A DNA stretch of 64,000 nucleotides, from NCBI GenBank assembly GCA_964487415.1, contig CAZAPQ010000017.1, forward strand, positions 3,173-67,172, in the 5' to 3' direction. The stretch's first letter is position 1. Every line of letters starts with the position of its first letter. The DNA comes from DRVV01 sp964487415. GTDB taxonomy: Archaea > Thermoproteota > Bathyarchaeia > Bathyarchaeales > Bathycorpusculaceae. A program made the translations under genes and the position numbers. This document shows, in pieces, positions 25,700-34,096 of this stretch. The notes under the pieces are model-generated. The model searched no databases, had not been told where the DNA came from, and worked only from the letters and a program-made list of their open reading frames with translations.

Positions 25700-27358
25700 T
25701 TGAGAAGCGATGAAATAAAACGCGGGATAGAGAGAGCACCCCATAGGTCATTGCTTAAAGCGCTCGGCTTAACTGATGAGGAAATAAACAGACCATTCAT
25801 TGGAATCGCGAATAGCTACACAACAATAGTTCCGGGGCATGTACATCTAAATAAGGTTGCAGAGGCGGTTAAAGCGGGCATCATAGCGGCAGGCGGGGTA
25901 CCATTTGAATTCAACACCATCGCTGTTTGCGATGGAATAGCAATGAATCACATTGGAATGCGGTACTCACTACCATCCAGGGAGATTATTGCTGATTCGG
26001 TTGAAATAATGGCCGAAGCCCATAGATTTGATGGACTGGTCCTCATTTCAAACTGTGATAAAATAACTCCGGGTATGCTTATGGCTGCTGCTAGACTGAA
26101 TATACCCGCAATCCTGGTGACTGGAGGGCCTATGCTCTCCGGGATTGTTGATGGAAAACGCGTTGGCTTTGCCTCTGTTTATGAGGCGGTAGGAGGGGTG
26201 TTAGCAGGAAGAATAACCCAAGGGGAGCTGAAAAAACTTGAGGATAATGCATGTCCAGGATGTGGATCCTGTAACGGCATGTTCACCGCAAATACAATGG
26301 CATGTGTGGCTGAAGCGCTAGGCATGACGCTGCCCTATTGTGCAACCGCCCCGGCTGTAAGCGCCGCAAGGTTGAGGATAGCCAAAGAATCCGGAAAAAG
26401 GGTTGTGGAAATGGTTAAAAGCGACTTAAAGCCTTCAGATGTGCTTACGCTGAAGGCTTTTGAAAATGCTATCATGGTGGACATGGCCTTAGGGGGTTCA
26501 ACAAACACCGTTTTACATTTGACAGCCATAGCCAAGGAGGCGGGAGCAACATTGCCGCTAACAATGTTTGATGAATTGAGCAGGCGGACACCACACCTAT
26601 GTAATATGATACCAAGCGGACCCTACGCCGTTGAAGATTTAGATGCCGCCGGAGGGATACCCGCCCTAATGAAGGAGCTAAGCGTCATCCTGAATTTGGA
26701 TGCCCTCACAGTATCAGGCAAAATTGTGAAAGATAACATTGAAAAAGCTGAGGTACTAAATAGGGCAGTCATCAGACCCATCAACGATCCTGTACATAAG
26801 GAGGGGGGAATAGCAGTATTAAAGGGAAACCTGGCTCCTGAAGGAGCTATTGTAAAGTCGGCAGCTGTCCCCGATAAAATGTTTTCTTTCAAGGGAGAAG
26901 CCAGAGTCTTTGATTCAGAAGAAGACGCCGTCAAAGCTTTGCGTGAAAGGAAAATACGCGAAGGTGAAGTGGTCGTTATTAGGTATGAGGGTCCTAAAGG
27001 GGGTCCAGGGATGCCAGAAATGCTTTCCCCAACAGCCATACTTGCGGGCATGGGTTTAAGCGAATCCGTAGCGCTGATTACTGACGGAAGATTCTCAGGG
27101 GCCACAAGAGGGCTTTGTGTAGGCCATATCTCTCCCGAAGCTGCAGAAGGCGGGCCTATAGCCATCCTTAAAGACGGAGACATTATATCAATCGAAATCC
27201 CGAAAAGAGAGATAAACGTGGAAATATCTAAAGATGAGTTTGAAAAACGTTTAAAAGTGTTTAAACCGAAAGAACCCAAGTTTAAGAGGGGTTATCTAGC
27301 CCGTTACTCATGGCTTGTGCAGTCGGCAGCAACCGGAGGCACGTTCAAGACGCCCTAA
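25700..27358 (+). CDS. ilvD: dihydroxy-acid dehydratase
   Basis: IlvD dehydrates 2,3-dihydroxy acids to the 2-oxo acids of valine and isoleucine. Iron-sulfur and substrate motifs are visible: SNCDKITPGM and CPGCGSCNGMFTANTM. The C-terminal TDGRFSGATRG is also typical. With the TTG at 25700 the protein is 552 aa, the usual length, starting MRSDEIKRGIERAPHR. The open frame further upstream (from 25604) runs across the promoter and is not credible. Confidence 0.95.
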   Translation: MRSDEIKRGIERAPHRSLLKALGLTDEEINRPFIGIANSYTTIVPGHVHLNKVAEAVKAGIIAAGGVPFEFNTIAVCDGIAMNHIGMRYSLPSREIIADSVEIMAEAHRFDGLVLISNCDKITPGMLMAAARLNIPAILVTGGPMLSGIVDGKRVGFASVYEAVGGVLAGRITQGELKKLEDNACPGCGSCNGMFTANTMACVAEALGMTLPYCATAPAVSAARLRIAKESGKRVVEMVKSDLKPSDVLTLKAFENAIMVDMALGGSTNTVLHLTAIAKEAGATLPLTMFDELSRRTPHLCNMIPSGPYAVEDLDAAGGIPALMKELSVILNLDALTVSGKIVKDNIEKAEVLNRAVIRPINDPVHKEGGIAVLKGNLAPEGAIVKSAAVPDKMFSFKGEARVFDSEEDAVKALRERKIREGEVVVIRYEGPKGGPGMPEMLSPTAILAGMGLSESVALITDGRFSGATRGLCVGHISPEAAEGGPIAILKDGDIISIEIPKREINVEISKDEFEKRLKVFKPKEPKFKRGYLARYSWLVQSAATGGTFKTP

Positions 27359-27405
27359 AATCTTCTTAACGCCCTAGTTAGAGAGCAAAGCGCTTGATAG
27401 ATAAG

Positions 27406-27412
27406 TTTATAA
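27406..27412 (+). promoter_or_regulatory. TATA box of the histidine operon
   Basis: TTTATAA predicts an RNA start near 27435, so the hisG message would have an untranslated leader of about 175 bases. That is much longer than the leaders of 16-20 bases inferred before argG, lysW and thrB in this window. Confidence 0.55.
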
Positions 27413-27452
27413 GCAATTTAACTGCCTTTCTCTAGAACAGTGATTAAGATGA

Positions 27453-27554
27453 GGGGTTGCGTTCACAAGGAGCGATTGCCTTCATTAAAGGCTATAGAAA
27501 ACTCCTTAAAGCTAAAGTAACTACGGGTTACTCGCGATCCCTTGATGCAACCCC
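27453..27554 (+). ncRNA. candidate structured leader RNA upstream of hisG
   Basis: GGGGTTGCGTT (27453-27463) pairs with GATGCAACCCC (27544-27554) over 11 positions, two of them G-U. The helix continues inward with AAGG/CCTT (27467-27470 with 27540-27543) and GCGA/TCGC (27472-27475 with 27532-27535). Inside lie two hairpins: GCCTT/AAGGC (27478-27492) and AGTAAC/GTTACT (27516-27532). This resembles a riboswitch-like multibranch fold. A 23-codon ORF (27449-27520) runs through it but has only one His codon. The fold was read by eye; ligand and function are unknown. Confidence 0.5.
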
Positions 27555-27611
27555 AGAAAGAAAACTGAACGTTCCACGCCCAAGTGTCTTTGAGTTTGGA
27601 GGTGAAGATTT

Positions 27612-28598
27612 TTGGCTAAATTGAAGTTTGCCATACCAGCGGGTTCCCTGCAAGAATCAACCTTTAACCTCCTCGAGAGGGCTGGCTATAAAGTGTTCAG
27701 CCGAGAGAGAAGCTATAAGCCATCAATAAACGATCCAGAAATAGAGCTAAGACTTCTCAGGCCTCAAGAGATTCCAACACTGGTTGATGAAGGCATATAT
27801 GACATTGGAATAACGGGCCTTGACTGGATCAAGGAAACAAATGCAGATGTGGAAAATCTCCAAAACCTCGAATATGGCAGAGTGAAAATTGTCCTAGCGG
27901 TACCCAAGGATTGGCATAACATAAACTCTCTTTCAGAACTATTGGAGAATTTTATAAATGAGGGTAGAAACGTCAGAATATCCGCTGAATATTTAAAAAT
28001 CACAGCGGAATACATTAAAAACAACCCTACCTACCGCAAATTCTTCGGCACTGTAGAGCCAATTATAATAACCCCATGGTGGAGAATGGGAGAAAACCCG
28101 AAAGTCAGCATTTTCCTCTCCTTCGGCGCTACGGAAGCCAAACCGCCAGAGGTTGCTGACGCGATAATAGACGTCACTGAAACTGGAGTAAGCCTTGAAC
28201 AGAACAATTTGAAGGCCATAGATACAGTAATGGTTTCCACAGCCTGTCTGATAGCGAATAAGAAATCATTGGAATCCCCTGATAAGCGGGAGAAAATCTA
28301 TGACATTTTAACGTTACTAAAGGGGGTTGTCGATGGGGCGAAGAGGCTACATATATTCGTGAATGTTAAAAAGGAAAACCTGAAAAAACTGCTTGAGACA
28401 TTGCCAGCATTAAAAAAGCCTACAATATCTCCATTATCCGACAAACAATGGTTTTCAGTTAACACTGTTGTTGAGAAAGACACTTTCTTAAAGATTCTGC
28501 CAACTATACGCAAACTTGCACAGGGCTTAGTTGTTTACGAGCCAAGACAAGTTATGGCATTAGACGAAGTTGGTTACAATGAAAAGAGCAAAAATTAG
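27612..28598 (+). CDS. hisG: ATP phosphoribosyltransferase, long form
   Basis: HisG commits ATP and PRPP to histidine synthesis. At 328 aa it is the long form with a C-terminal regulatory domain that usually binds histidine, so no HisZ partner is needed. Visible are the N-terminal FAIPAGSLQESTFNLLERAGY and GITGLDWI. A TTG start follows GGAGGTG. It is the first gene of the his operon. Allosteric feedback by the C-terminal domain probably adds to control by the leader RNA. Confidence 0.94.
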   Translation: MAKLKFAIPAGSLQESTFNLLERAGYKVFSRERSYKPSINDPEIELRLLRPQEIPTLVDEGIYDIGITGLDWIKETNADVENLQNLEYGRVKIVLAVPKDWHNINSLSELLENFINEGRNVRISAEYLKITAEYIKNNPTYRKFFGTVEPIIITPWWRMGENPKVSIFLSFGATEAKPPEVADAIIDVTETGVSLEQNNLKAIDTVMVSTACLIANKKSLESPDKREKIYDILTLLKGVVDGAKRLHIFVNVKKENLKKLLETLPALKKPTISPLSDKQWFSVNTVVEKDTFLKILPTIRKLAQGLVVYEPRQVMALDEVGYNEKSKN

Positions 28599-29895
28599 AT
28601 CGTTAATGAAAATTGTTGACAAGACCGCTATTCCGGCGGAATTGGATAGAAGAGAAAATTCATCAGCAGAGATGACCAAGCTTGACGAGGATGTAAAGAA
28701 AATAGTCGAAGAGGTAAAAAAGCGGGGCGACGCTGCATTAATTGAGTTTACAAGAAAATTTGACAATGTATCATTACGCCAAGAAGACTTGAAAGTGAAG
28801 CAAAGAGAGATAGAGGATGCTTACCGAAATGTCGGCGAAAAGGAAGTTTCAGCGATAAAGGCAATGAAGGAACGAATAGAAAGTTTGGAAGGCCGAATTC
28901 TAGAAAAGATGACTACCGAAGTTCAAATAAACGGTATTAAAGTCAAATTTAGAATAGACCCAATTGAAAGCGTCGGTTGCTATGTTCCAGGGGGTATAGC
29001 CGCCTATCCCAGCACATTGGTAATGACTGCTACACCAGCCAAGCTGGCTTGTGTGCCAAGGGTTGTAGTTTGCTCTCCACCAAGAAACAATGGTTCAGTA
29101 AACCCGCTTACACTAGTTGCCGCAGATGTCTGCGGAGTTGATGAATTCTATAAAGTTGGCGGCGCCCAAGCCATCGCGGCAATGGCCTATGGAACCGAGA
29201 CGATAAAATCAGTGCTGAAAATTGTAGGTCCTGGAAATAAGTACGTGGCCGCCGTTAAGCGTCTCATTTCTAAAGATGTTGCTATAGACATGCCAGCAGG
29301 ACCAAGCGAACTTCTAATTTTAGCGGATGATTCCGCGGATCCAAGGCTAATAGCCTTAGACCTATGTTCTCAGGCAGAGCATGGGCCGGACTCTATCGTC
29401 GGGCTTGTGACGACATCCAAAGGGCTGGTACAGAGGGTTCTTAAGGAACTTTCAGAAATAGTCGAAGAAATACCTAGAAAGGAAATAGTTATCAAGGCTT
29501 TACGCGATAAAGGCTTCATTTTACTCTGTGATAATATAAATGAAATGATTGAATTTGCAAACAGATTCGCTCCCGAGCATGTCGAGGTCATGACCGACCA
29601 TGCTGAAAATATTGCTGACATGATAAGGAATGCTGGACTCGTCTTAGTTGGACCCTACAGTCCCGCTGCCCTAAGTGATTACTATTGTGGAACAAATCAC
29701 GTTCTGCCCACAGGCGGATTTGGGAAAATGTTCTCTGGATTATCCGTTCTGGACTTTGTTAGAAAAGTGGCCATTGTAAGTTGCTCACGAGAAGGAATAC
29801 AAGGGGCGTTGGGAGTCGTTAAAATTTTGGCTGAAGCTGAGGGCTTACCTAATCACTATAGGGCGCTTGAGGGGAGACTTAAAGTTGAAAATTAA
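28579..29895 (+). CDS. hisD: histidinol dehydrogenase
   Basis: HisD oxidises histidinol to histidine in two NAD-dependent steps. The sequence has the family core: GCYVPGG, AGPSELLI, DLCSQAEHGPDS and the C-terminal zinc-ligand and active-site histidine region (PEHVEVM, GTNHVLPTGG). It has about 438 aa. Starts at TTG 28570, ATG 28579 and ATG 28606 are all possible; the first two overlap the hisG end by 20-29 bases. Confidence 0.95.
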   Translation: MKRAKIRSLMKIVDKTAIPAELDRRENSSAEMTKLDEDVKKIVEEVKKRGDAALIEFTRKFDNVSLRQEDLKVKQREIEDAYRNVGEKEVSAIKAMKERIESLEGRILEKMTTEVQINGIKVKFRIDPIESVGCYVPGGIAAYPSTLVMTATPAKLACVPRVVVCSPPRNNGSVNPLTLVAADVCGVDEFYKVGGAQAIAAMAYGTETIKSVLKIVGPGNKYVAAVKRLISKDVAIDMPAGPSELLILADDSADPRLIALDLCSQAEHGPDSIVGLVTTSKGLVQRVLKELSEIVEEIPRKEIVIKALRDKGFILLCDNINEMIEFANRFAPEHVEVMTDHAENIADMIRNAGLVLVGPYSPAALSDYYCGTNHVLPTGGFGKMFSGLSVLDFVRKVAIVSCSREGIQGALGVVKILAEAEGLPNHYRALEGRLKVEN

Positions 29896-31006
29896 GAATC
29901 GCGACTGGTTCAGAAGAAAGCTTGAGGCGGTTAAGGCAATAGGCTATATCTTCGGCTACAGCGTGAAAAGTGTTGAACGAAGTTTTGGTCAAAGGGAATC
30001 AGATATTCTGAAGCTAGATTCTAACGAGAATTTTTTCATTCCCAAATATGAGCTCTTAAAACTCATTATGGAAGTTATAGAGGAATTTGATCCTAGGCTA
30101 TATCCCCAAGAAGAAGAGCAGGAACTTCGCGAAAAAATAAGCAGTTACATAAGAATCCCGGCTGACCGCATAGTGGTAGGAAATGGAAGCGATGAATTGA
30201 TGGAAAGAATTGCACGATTGTTTCTTGAAGCGGGCGAGCTGGCCGTCACCATCACGCCCACTTTTTCCATGTATAGACACGCCGTTAAGATGCAGAGGGC
30301 AGAACTTATTGAGGTGCCCCTCAATGAAGATTTTTCACTTAATGTTGATGCCATTTTATCCAAAATAACCCCAAAAACAAGGGTGCTTTTCTTATGCTCG
30401 CCTAACAATCCCACGGCAAACCAGTTCAAAACAGAGGAAATAAAGCGTTTGCTGAGCGCTTTTGAAGATGGCATAGTTGTTCTAGATGAGGCATATGTTG
30501 AATTCGCCGGATCTTCGGTTATATACTTAACCGAAGACTTTGATAACCTGATAGTATTGAGGACTTTTTCGAAAGCCTTCGGTTTGGCGGGCCTTAGACT
30601 AGGATACTGCATAGCTGACGCTGAAGTTGCCGAAACGCTTTCGAGAAACGTCGGGTTACCATACGCTGTTAACACAGTTGCACTGCGTGTCGGCGCAAAA
30701 ATTTTGGAAAAATTGGAAATTGTGGAAAATGCCATTAAACAGCTAAGGATTGAAAGAGACAAGCTGATTGAGGCTTTAAACACTATTGAAGGAGTTAGAG
30801 CCTTCAAATCTGAAACAAATTTTGTGCTATTTCATACGGACAAGCCCTCAACACAAGCTTACCGTGAACTACTTCAACGGGGGATAATTGTTAAGAATTT
30901 AGGCGCTCTTTTAAGTCTTAAAAACTGTTTTAGAGCCACGGTAGGTCTGCCTGAAATGAACGTTAGATTGGTTCAAGCTTTAAGGGATATATGTGAAGCA
31001 AAATGA
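29885..31006 (+). CDS. hisC: histidinol-phosphate aminotransferase
   Basis: HisC is a PLP aminotransferase acting on imidazole acetol phosphate. LDSNENFF, CSPNNPTAN, VLDEAYVEF and the PLP lysine in TFSKAFGLAGLRLGY are present. I chose TTG 29885 because GGGGAGA lies 7 bases ahead, giving 373 aa and an 11-base overlap with hisD. The N-terminus carries a short basic extension. Confidence 0.94.
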   Translation: MKIKNRDWFRRKLEAVKAIGYIFGYSVKSVERSFGQRESDILKLDSNENFFIPKYELLKLIMEVIEEFDPRLYPQEEEQELREKISSYIRIPADRIVVGNGSDELMERIARLFLEAGELAVTITPTFSMYRHAVKMQRAELIEVPLNEDFSLNVDAILSKITPKTRVLFLCSPNNPTANQFKTEEIKRLLSAFEDGIVVLDEAYVEFAGSSVIYLTEDFDNLIVLRTFSKAFGLAGLRLGYCIADAEVAETLSRNVGLPYAVNTVALRVGAKILEKLEIVENAIKQLRIERDKLIEALNTIEGVRAFKSETNFVLFHTDKPSTQAYRELLQRGIIVKNLGALLSLKNCFRATVGLPEMNVRLVQALRDICEAK

Positions 31007-31016
31007 GGGAGCTCAA

Positions 31017-31592
31017 GTGAGAGAGGCTGAAGTTTCAAGAAAGACTAAGGAAACCGAAGTATATGTGAAAGTGAACCTTGACTCCGTTGGAAAAGCGGAA
31101 GTGCACACAGAAATAGAATTTTTAAACCATTTAATAACATCTTTGGCATCCCACAGCCTAATCGACATTACAGCAAAGGTTACAGGAGATCTTAAACATC
31201 ACATAGTTGAGGATGTTGCCATATGCCTAGGCGAGGCCCTTAGAAAGGCATTAGGCGAATGCGAGGGTATAACGAGATTCGGATTCGCCGCGGTGCCCAT
31301 GGACTGCTCCCTAGCCTTCGCAGCGGTAGACCTTGTAAGGCGTCCCTATGCCAAAATTAATCTTAAACTCAAGGGCAAGAAAATTGAGGACATGCCATGC
31401 GAGGATATACAACATTTCTTTGAAACTCTAGCATTCTCCTCTCAATCAAACATGCATGTTTGGGTTGAATATGGCAATAATGACCACCACAAAGCAGAGG
31501 CAGCCATTAAAGCCTTGGCCCTCGCCTTGAAACAGGCGGTGGCTGTAGACCCCAGAAGGAGGGGTGTGCCAAGCTCGAAGGGGGTGATGTAG
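31017..31592 (+). CDS. hisB: imidazoleglycerol-phosphate dehydratase
   Basis: HisB dehydrates imidazoleglycerol phosphate using two manganese ions. The two HHxxE motifs are HHIVED and DHHKAEA. At 191 aa it is the monofunctional form. GTG 31017 has GGGAG five bases ahead; an upstream GTG at 30993 is less likely. It ends ATG TAG, and this end overlaps the SD used by hisH. Confidence 0.94.
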   Translation: MREAEVSRKTKETEVYVKVNLDSVGKAEVHTEIEFLNHLITSLASHSLIDITAKVTGDLKHHIVEDVAICLGEALRKALGECEGITRFGFAAVPMDCSLAFAAVDLVRRPYAKINLKLKGKKIEDMPCEDIQHFFETLAFSSQSNMHVWVEYGNNDHHKAEAAIKALALALKQAVAVDPRRRGVPSSKGVM

Positions 31593-32201
31593 TTTCCCAG
31601 CGTTTTTATTGTTGACTATGGGGTGGGAAACCTATTCAGCATAAAATGCGCCATGGAAAAAGTGGGCTTCAAGACTAAAATCAACACTTCAAGAATAGAA
31701 ACTAAAGAAGTCGATGCCCTAATACTCCCAGGCGTAGGAAACTTTTCAGCAGCTTCAAAAAATCTAGAAAAAGTAAGGCAACAAATTATTGACCTGGTGA
31801 ATGGGGGGACGCCTGTCCTTGGAATCTGCTTAGGCATGCAGCTTCTCCTAGAGGAAAGCGAAGAGGGGAGTGGCAAAGGATTGGCATTATTGGCCGGAAA
31901 AAACTTGAAACTGCCAAATACCGTAAGAGTTCCTCATATAGGTTGGAACACAATTAAAGTTACAGCTCAAAATAGGTTAGTAGAAGGGCTGGAAGATGGG
32001 CCATACTTTTACTTTGCCCATTCATATTATGCTACGCCCATAAGCAAAGAAGTTATTAGTGCCGAGACAACATATGGGGTTACTTTCGCATCAATAATAG
32101 CTAAAAATAATATCTACGGAACCCAATTTCATCCTGAAAAATCCGGAAGAAACGGCCTCAAGATCCTTGAAAACTTTTACAAAATGGTTAAGGGGCGCTA
32201 A
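31593..32201 (+). CDS. hisH: imidazole glycerol phosphate synthase glutaminase subunit, apparent TTT start
   Basis: HisH supplies ammonia from glutamine to HisF. The glutaminase triad is visible: GICLGMQLL (Cys) and FHPEKSG (His, Glu). The conserved N-terminal strand IVDYGVGNL lies upstream of the first canonical in-frame start (GTG 31623), which would delete it. An in-frame TAG at 31590, the hisB stop, bounds the frame. Seven bases after GGGGGT stands TTT (31593-31595) followed by codons for PSVFIVDYG. The neighbouring hisF has the same layout with TTG. The start is therefore a noncanonical TTT, a recent mutation, or a consensus error. The 31593 start is inferred. Confidence 0.8.
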   Translation, partial: FPSVFIVDYGVGNLFSIKCAMEKVGFKTKINTSRIETKEVDALILPGVGNFSAASKNLEKVRQQIIDLVNGGTPVLGICLGMQLLLEESEEGSGKGLALLAGKNLKLPNTVRVPHIGWNTIKVTAQNRLVEGLEDGPYFYFAHSYYATPISKEVISAETTYGVTFASIIAKNNIYGTQFHPEKSGRNGLKILENFYKMVKGR

Positions 32202-32204
32202 TAA

Positions 32205-32924
32205 TTGAAAGTTATTCCAGCTGTAGATTTGATGGGCGGAAGGGTTGTAAGGCTTTTCCAAGGAAACCCAAACGAGGCAAAATACTATGACAATTTAGGA
32301 GATCCCGTTGCCGTAGCCAAAAAGTGGGAGGAGGAAGGGGCAGACGCCCTTCATGTTGTTGACTTGGATGCCGCCTTCGACAGAGGAAACAATTTGGAAA
32401 CAATTTTAAGGATAATTAAGGAGATAAGATTGCCAGTGCAGGTTGGAGGGGGAATAAGAAGCCTCGAGGTTGCTGAAAAGCTATTTGAGAGCGGAGCTGG
32501 GCACGTAATATTAGGAACTATTTCCTTTAAAAAACCTGAAATTTTAAGGTTCCTTGCTGAAAAGTACGGCGGCCGCGTTATTGTAGCCCTAGATCATATT
32601 AATGGGGAGGTTATGGTTGAAGGCTGGAGAAAATCGACGGGCTTTAAGTTAGAGGACGCCATAAAAATTTTTCTGGAAATTAATGTTCACAATTTTCTCG
32701 TGACCTCTATAAGGAAAGATGGAACATTACAGGGAATAGACCTGAAAACCTTGAAAGAGGCAAGCAAGATCAAAGAGGCAAAAATAATAGCTGCCGGCGG
32801 GGTTGGAAGCCTAAAAGATTTGGCCGCCCTAAAAGAAATTGGTGTTTATGGAGTTGTTGTCGGGAAAGCCCTCTACGAAGGCGCTTTTAAACTCTCGGAA
32901 GCTTTAAAGATTGCGAGGGGGTAA
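32205..32924 (+). CDS. hisA: ProFAR isomerase
   Basis: HisA is a (beta-alpha)8 barrel that isomerises ProFAR to PRFAR. AVDLMGGRVVRL with the first catalytic aspartate and TSIRKDGTLQGID with the second are visible, along with two phosphate-binding half-barrel repeats (VQVGGGIR, AAGGVGS). At 239 aa the length is normal. A TTG start follows AAGGGG. Confidence 0.95.
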   Translation: MKVIPAVDLMGGRVVRLFQGNPNEAKYYDNLGDPVAVAKKWEEEGADALHVVDLDAAFDRGNNLETILRIIKEIRLPVQVGGGIRSLEVAEKLFESGAGHVILGTISFKKPEILRFLAEKYGGRVIVALDHINGEVMVEGWRKSTGFKLEDAIKIFLEINVHNFLVTSIRKDGTLQGIDLKTLKEASKIKEAKIIAAGGVGSLKDLAALKEIGVYGVVVGKALYEGAFKLSEALKIARG

Positions 32925-32928
32925 GCTC

Positions 32929-33732
32929 TTGCCACTTGCGAAGCGTATAATACCATGCCTGGACGTTGACCATGGCTGGGTAGTTAAGGGAATAAACTTC
33001 CAGAACCTACGGGACGCAGGCGACCCTGTTGAGCTAGCCAGCAGATATAGCGATGAAGGGGCAGACGAGCTGGTTTTCCTAGACATTACAGCCTCACCGG
33101 AGAAGCGGAAAATACTCAGGGACGTTGTTATGAAAGTTGCTGAGGCAATACAAATCCCGTTCACAGTGGGTGGTGGAATTCGAAGCATCTCAGACGCAAG
33201 GCTCGTGCTCTGCAGCGGCGCAGACAAAGTATCCATAAACACGGCAGCGGTTGAAAATCCCAATTTAATAAGGGAGCTTGCCACAACATTTGGCGGACAA
33301 TGTGTAGTCGTTGCAATAGACGCTAAGAGAAAGCACGAAAAGGTCAAAGACAAATTTATCGTTGAAACTTCAAATGGGCCATGCTGGTTCGAGGTCTATA
33401 CTTACGGTGGGAGAAAACCCACAGGAGTGGACGCCATTCAATGGGCAATCAAGGCTGAGGAACTTGGAGCTGGAGAAATTCTTTTAACCTCAATGGACCG
33501 AGATGGGACAGAGAACGGGTACGATTTGGATCTCACAAGAAGTATTTCGGAAAATGTAAATATTCCAGTTATAGCAAGCGGGGGCGCTGGAAAACCTGAA
33601 CATTTTTGGGAAGCTTTCACACTCGGGAAGGCTGACGCGGCGCTAGCCGCCTCTGTATTCCATTATAGTAAGTATCCAATACGCATAATAAAGGAATTTT
33701 TAAAAGCCAAGGGGGTGAATGTTCGATTATGA
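32929..33732 (+). CDS. hisF: imidazole glycerol phosphate synthase cyclase subunit
   Basis: HisF cyclises PRFAR with ammonia from HisH. PCLDVDHG (first catalytic Asp) and TSMDRDGTENGYD (second) are clear. GGAGTEN-like loops and phosphate-binding repeats confirm the barrel. I chose TTG 32929, 7 bases after GGGGGT, giving 267 aa and the N-terminus MPLAKRIIPCLD. It ends with a four-base overlap with hisI. Confidence 0.95.
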   Translation: MPLAKRIIPCLDVDHGWVVKGINFQNLRDAGDPVELASRYSDEGADELVFLDITASPEKRKILRDVVMKVAEAIQIPFTVGGGIRSISDARLVLCSGADKVSINTAAVENPNLIRELATTFGGQCVVVAIDAKRKHEKVKDKFIVETSNGPCWFEVYTYGGRKPTGVDAIQWAIKAEELGAGEILLTSMDRDGTENGYDLDLTRSISENVNIPVIASGGAGKPEHFWEAFTLGKADAALAASVFHYSKYPIRIIKEFLKAKGVNVRL

Positions 33733-34076
33733 ATGCAGAGAAAAAAGTGATTATCGAACAGTTGGATTTTGCAAAGGGCAACGGCCTAATACCAGTAATT
33801 GTTCAACAAGCTGACACTAAGGAGGTGCTAATGCTAGCATATACAAACCTTGAGGCTCTCAAAAAAACCCTTGAAACGGGATACGCCCACTATTGGAGCC
33901 GCTCCAGACAGTCGCTTTGGATGAAAGGCGAAACATCGGGGAACACGCAAAAAGTTAAACAGATTCTTGTAGACTGTGACCACGATGCATTGCTCTTTAT
34001 TGTGGAGCAAAAGGGAAACGCCTGTCATACTGGGGAGAGGACATGCTTCCACAATCTACTATCTAACGAGAAATAG
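33729..34076 (+). CDS. hisI: phosphoribosyl-AMP cyclohydrolase
   Basis: HisI opens the purine ring of phosphoribosyl-AMP using zinc. VLMLAYTN, ARYWSRSR-like AHYWSRSRQSLWMKGETSGN, DCDHDALL and CHTGERTCF are the family signatures and hold the zinc cysteines. At 115 aa it lacks the HisE pyrophosphohydrolase domain, and no separate hisE is found in the window. It is the last gene of the his operon. Confidence 0.95.
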   Translation: MNAEKKVIIEQLDFAKGNGLIPVIVQQADTKEVLMLAYTNLEALKKTLETGYAHYWSRSRQSLWMKGETSGNTQKVKQILVDCDHDALLFIVEQKGNACHTGERTCFHNLLSNEK

Positions 34077-34096
34077 GCGGAACTAGCAATAGTAAT

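Noticed and set aside
25629..25751. Forty-one extra N-terminal residues on the cimA-like protein
   Set aside because: They would be read through the divergent promoter and the first ilvD codons and look unlike the family. ATG 25628 fits the TATA distance.
27449..27520. A 23-codon ORF within the hisG leader as a histidine leader peptide
   Set aside because: It has only one His codon and no run, so it does not look like a stalling peptide. The RNA fold explains the conserved-looking complementarity better.
31587..31625. Read-through or pyrrolysine decoding of the hisB TAG to give a HisB-HisH fusion
   Set aside because: hisB and hisH share a frame across TAG, but the SD and spacing match an independent start like hisF. 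No other in-frame TAG was seen to support amber recoding.
33729..34076. A HisIE fusion
   Set aside because: The protein ends after the HisI zinc motif at 115 aa with no MazG-like helices.
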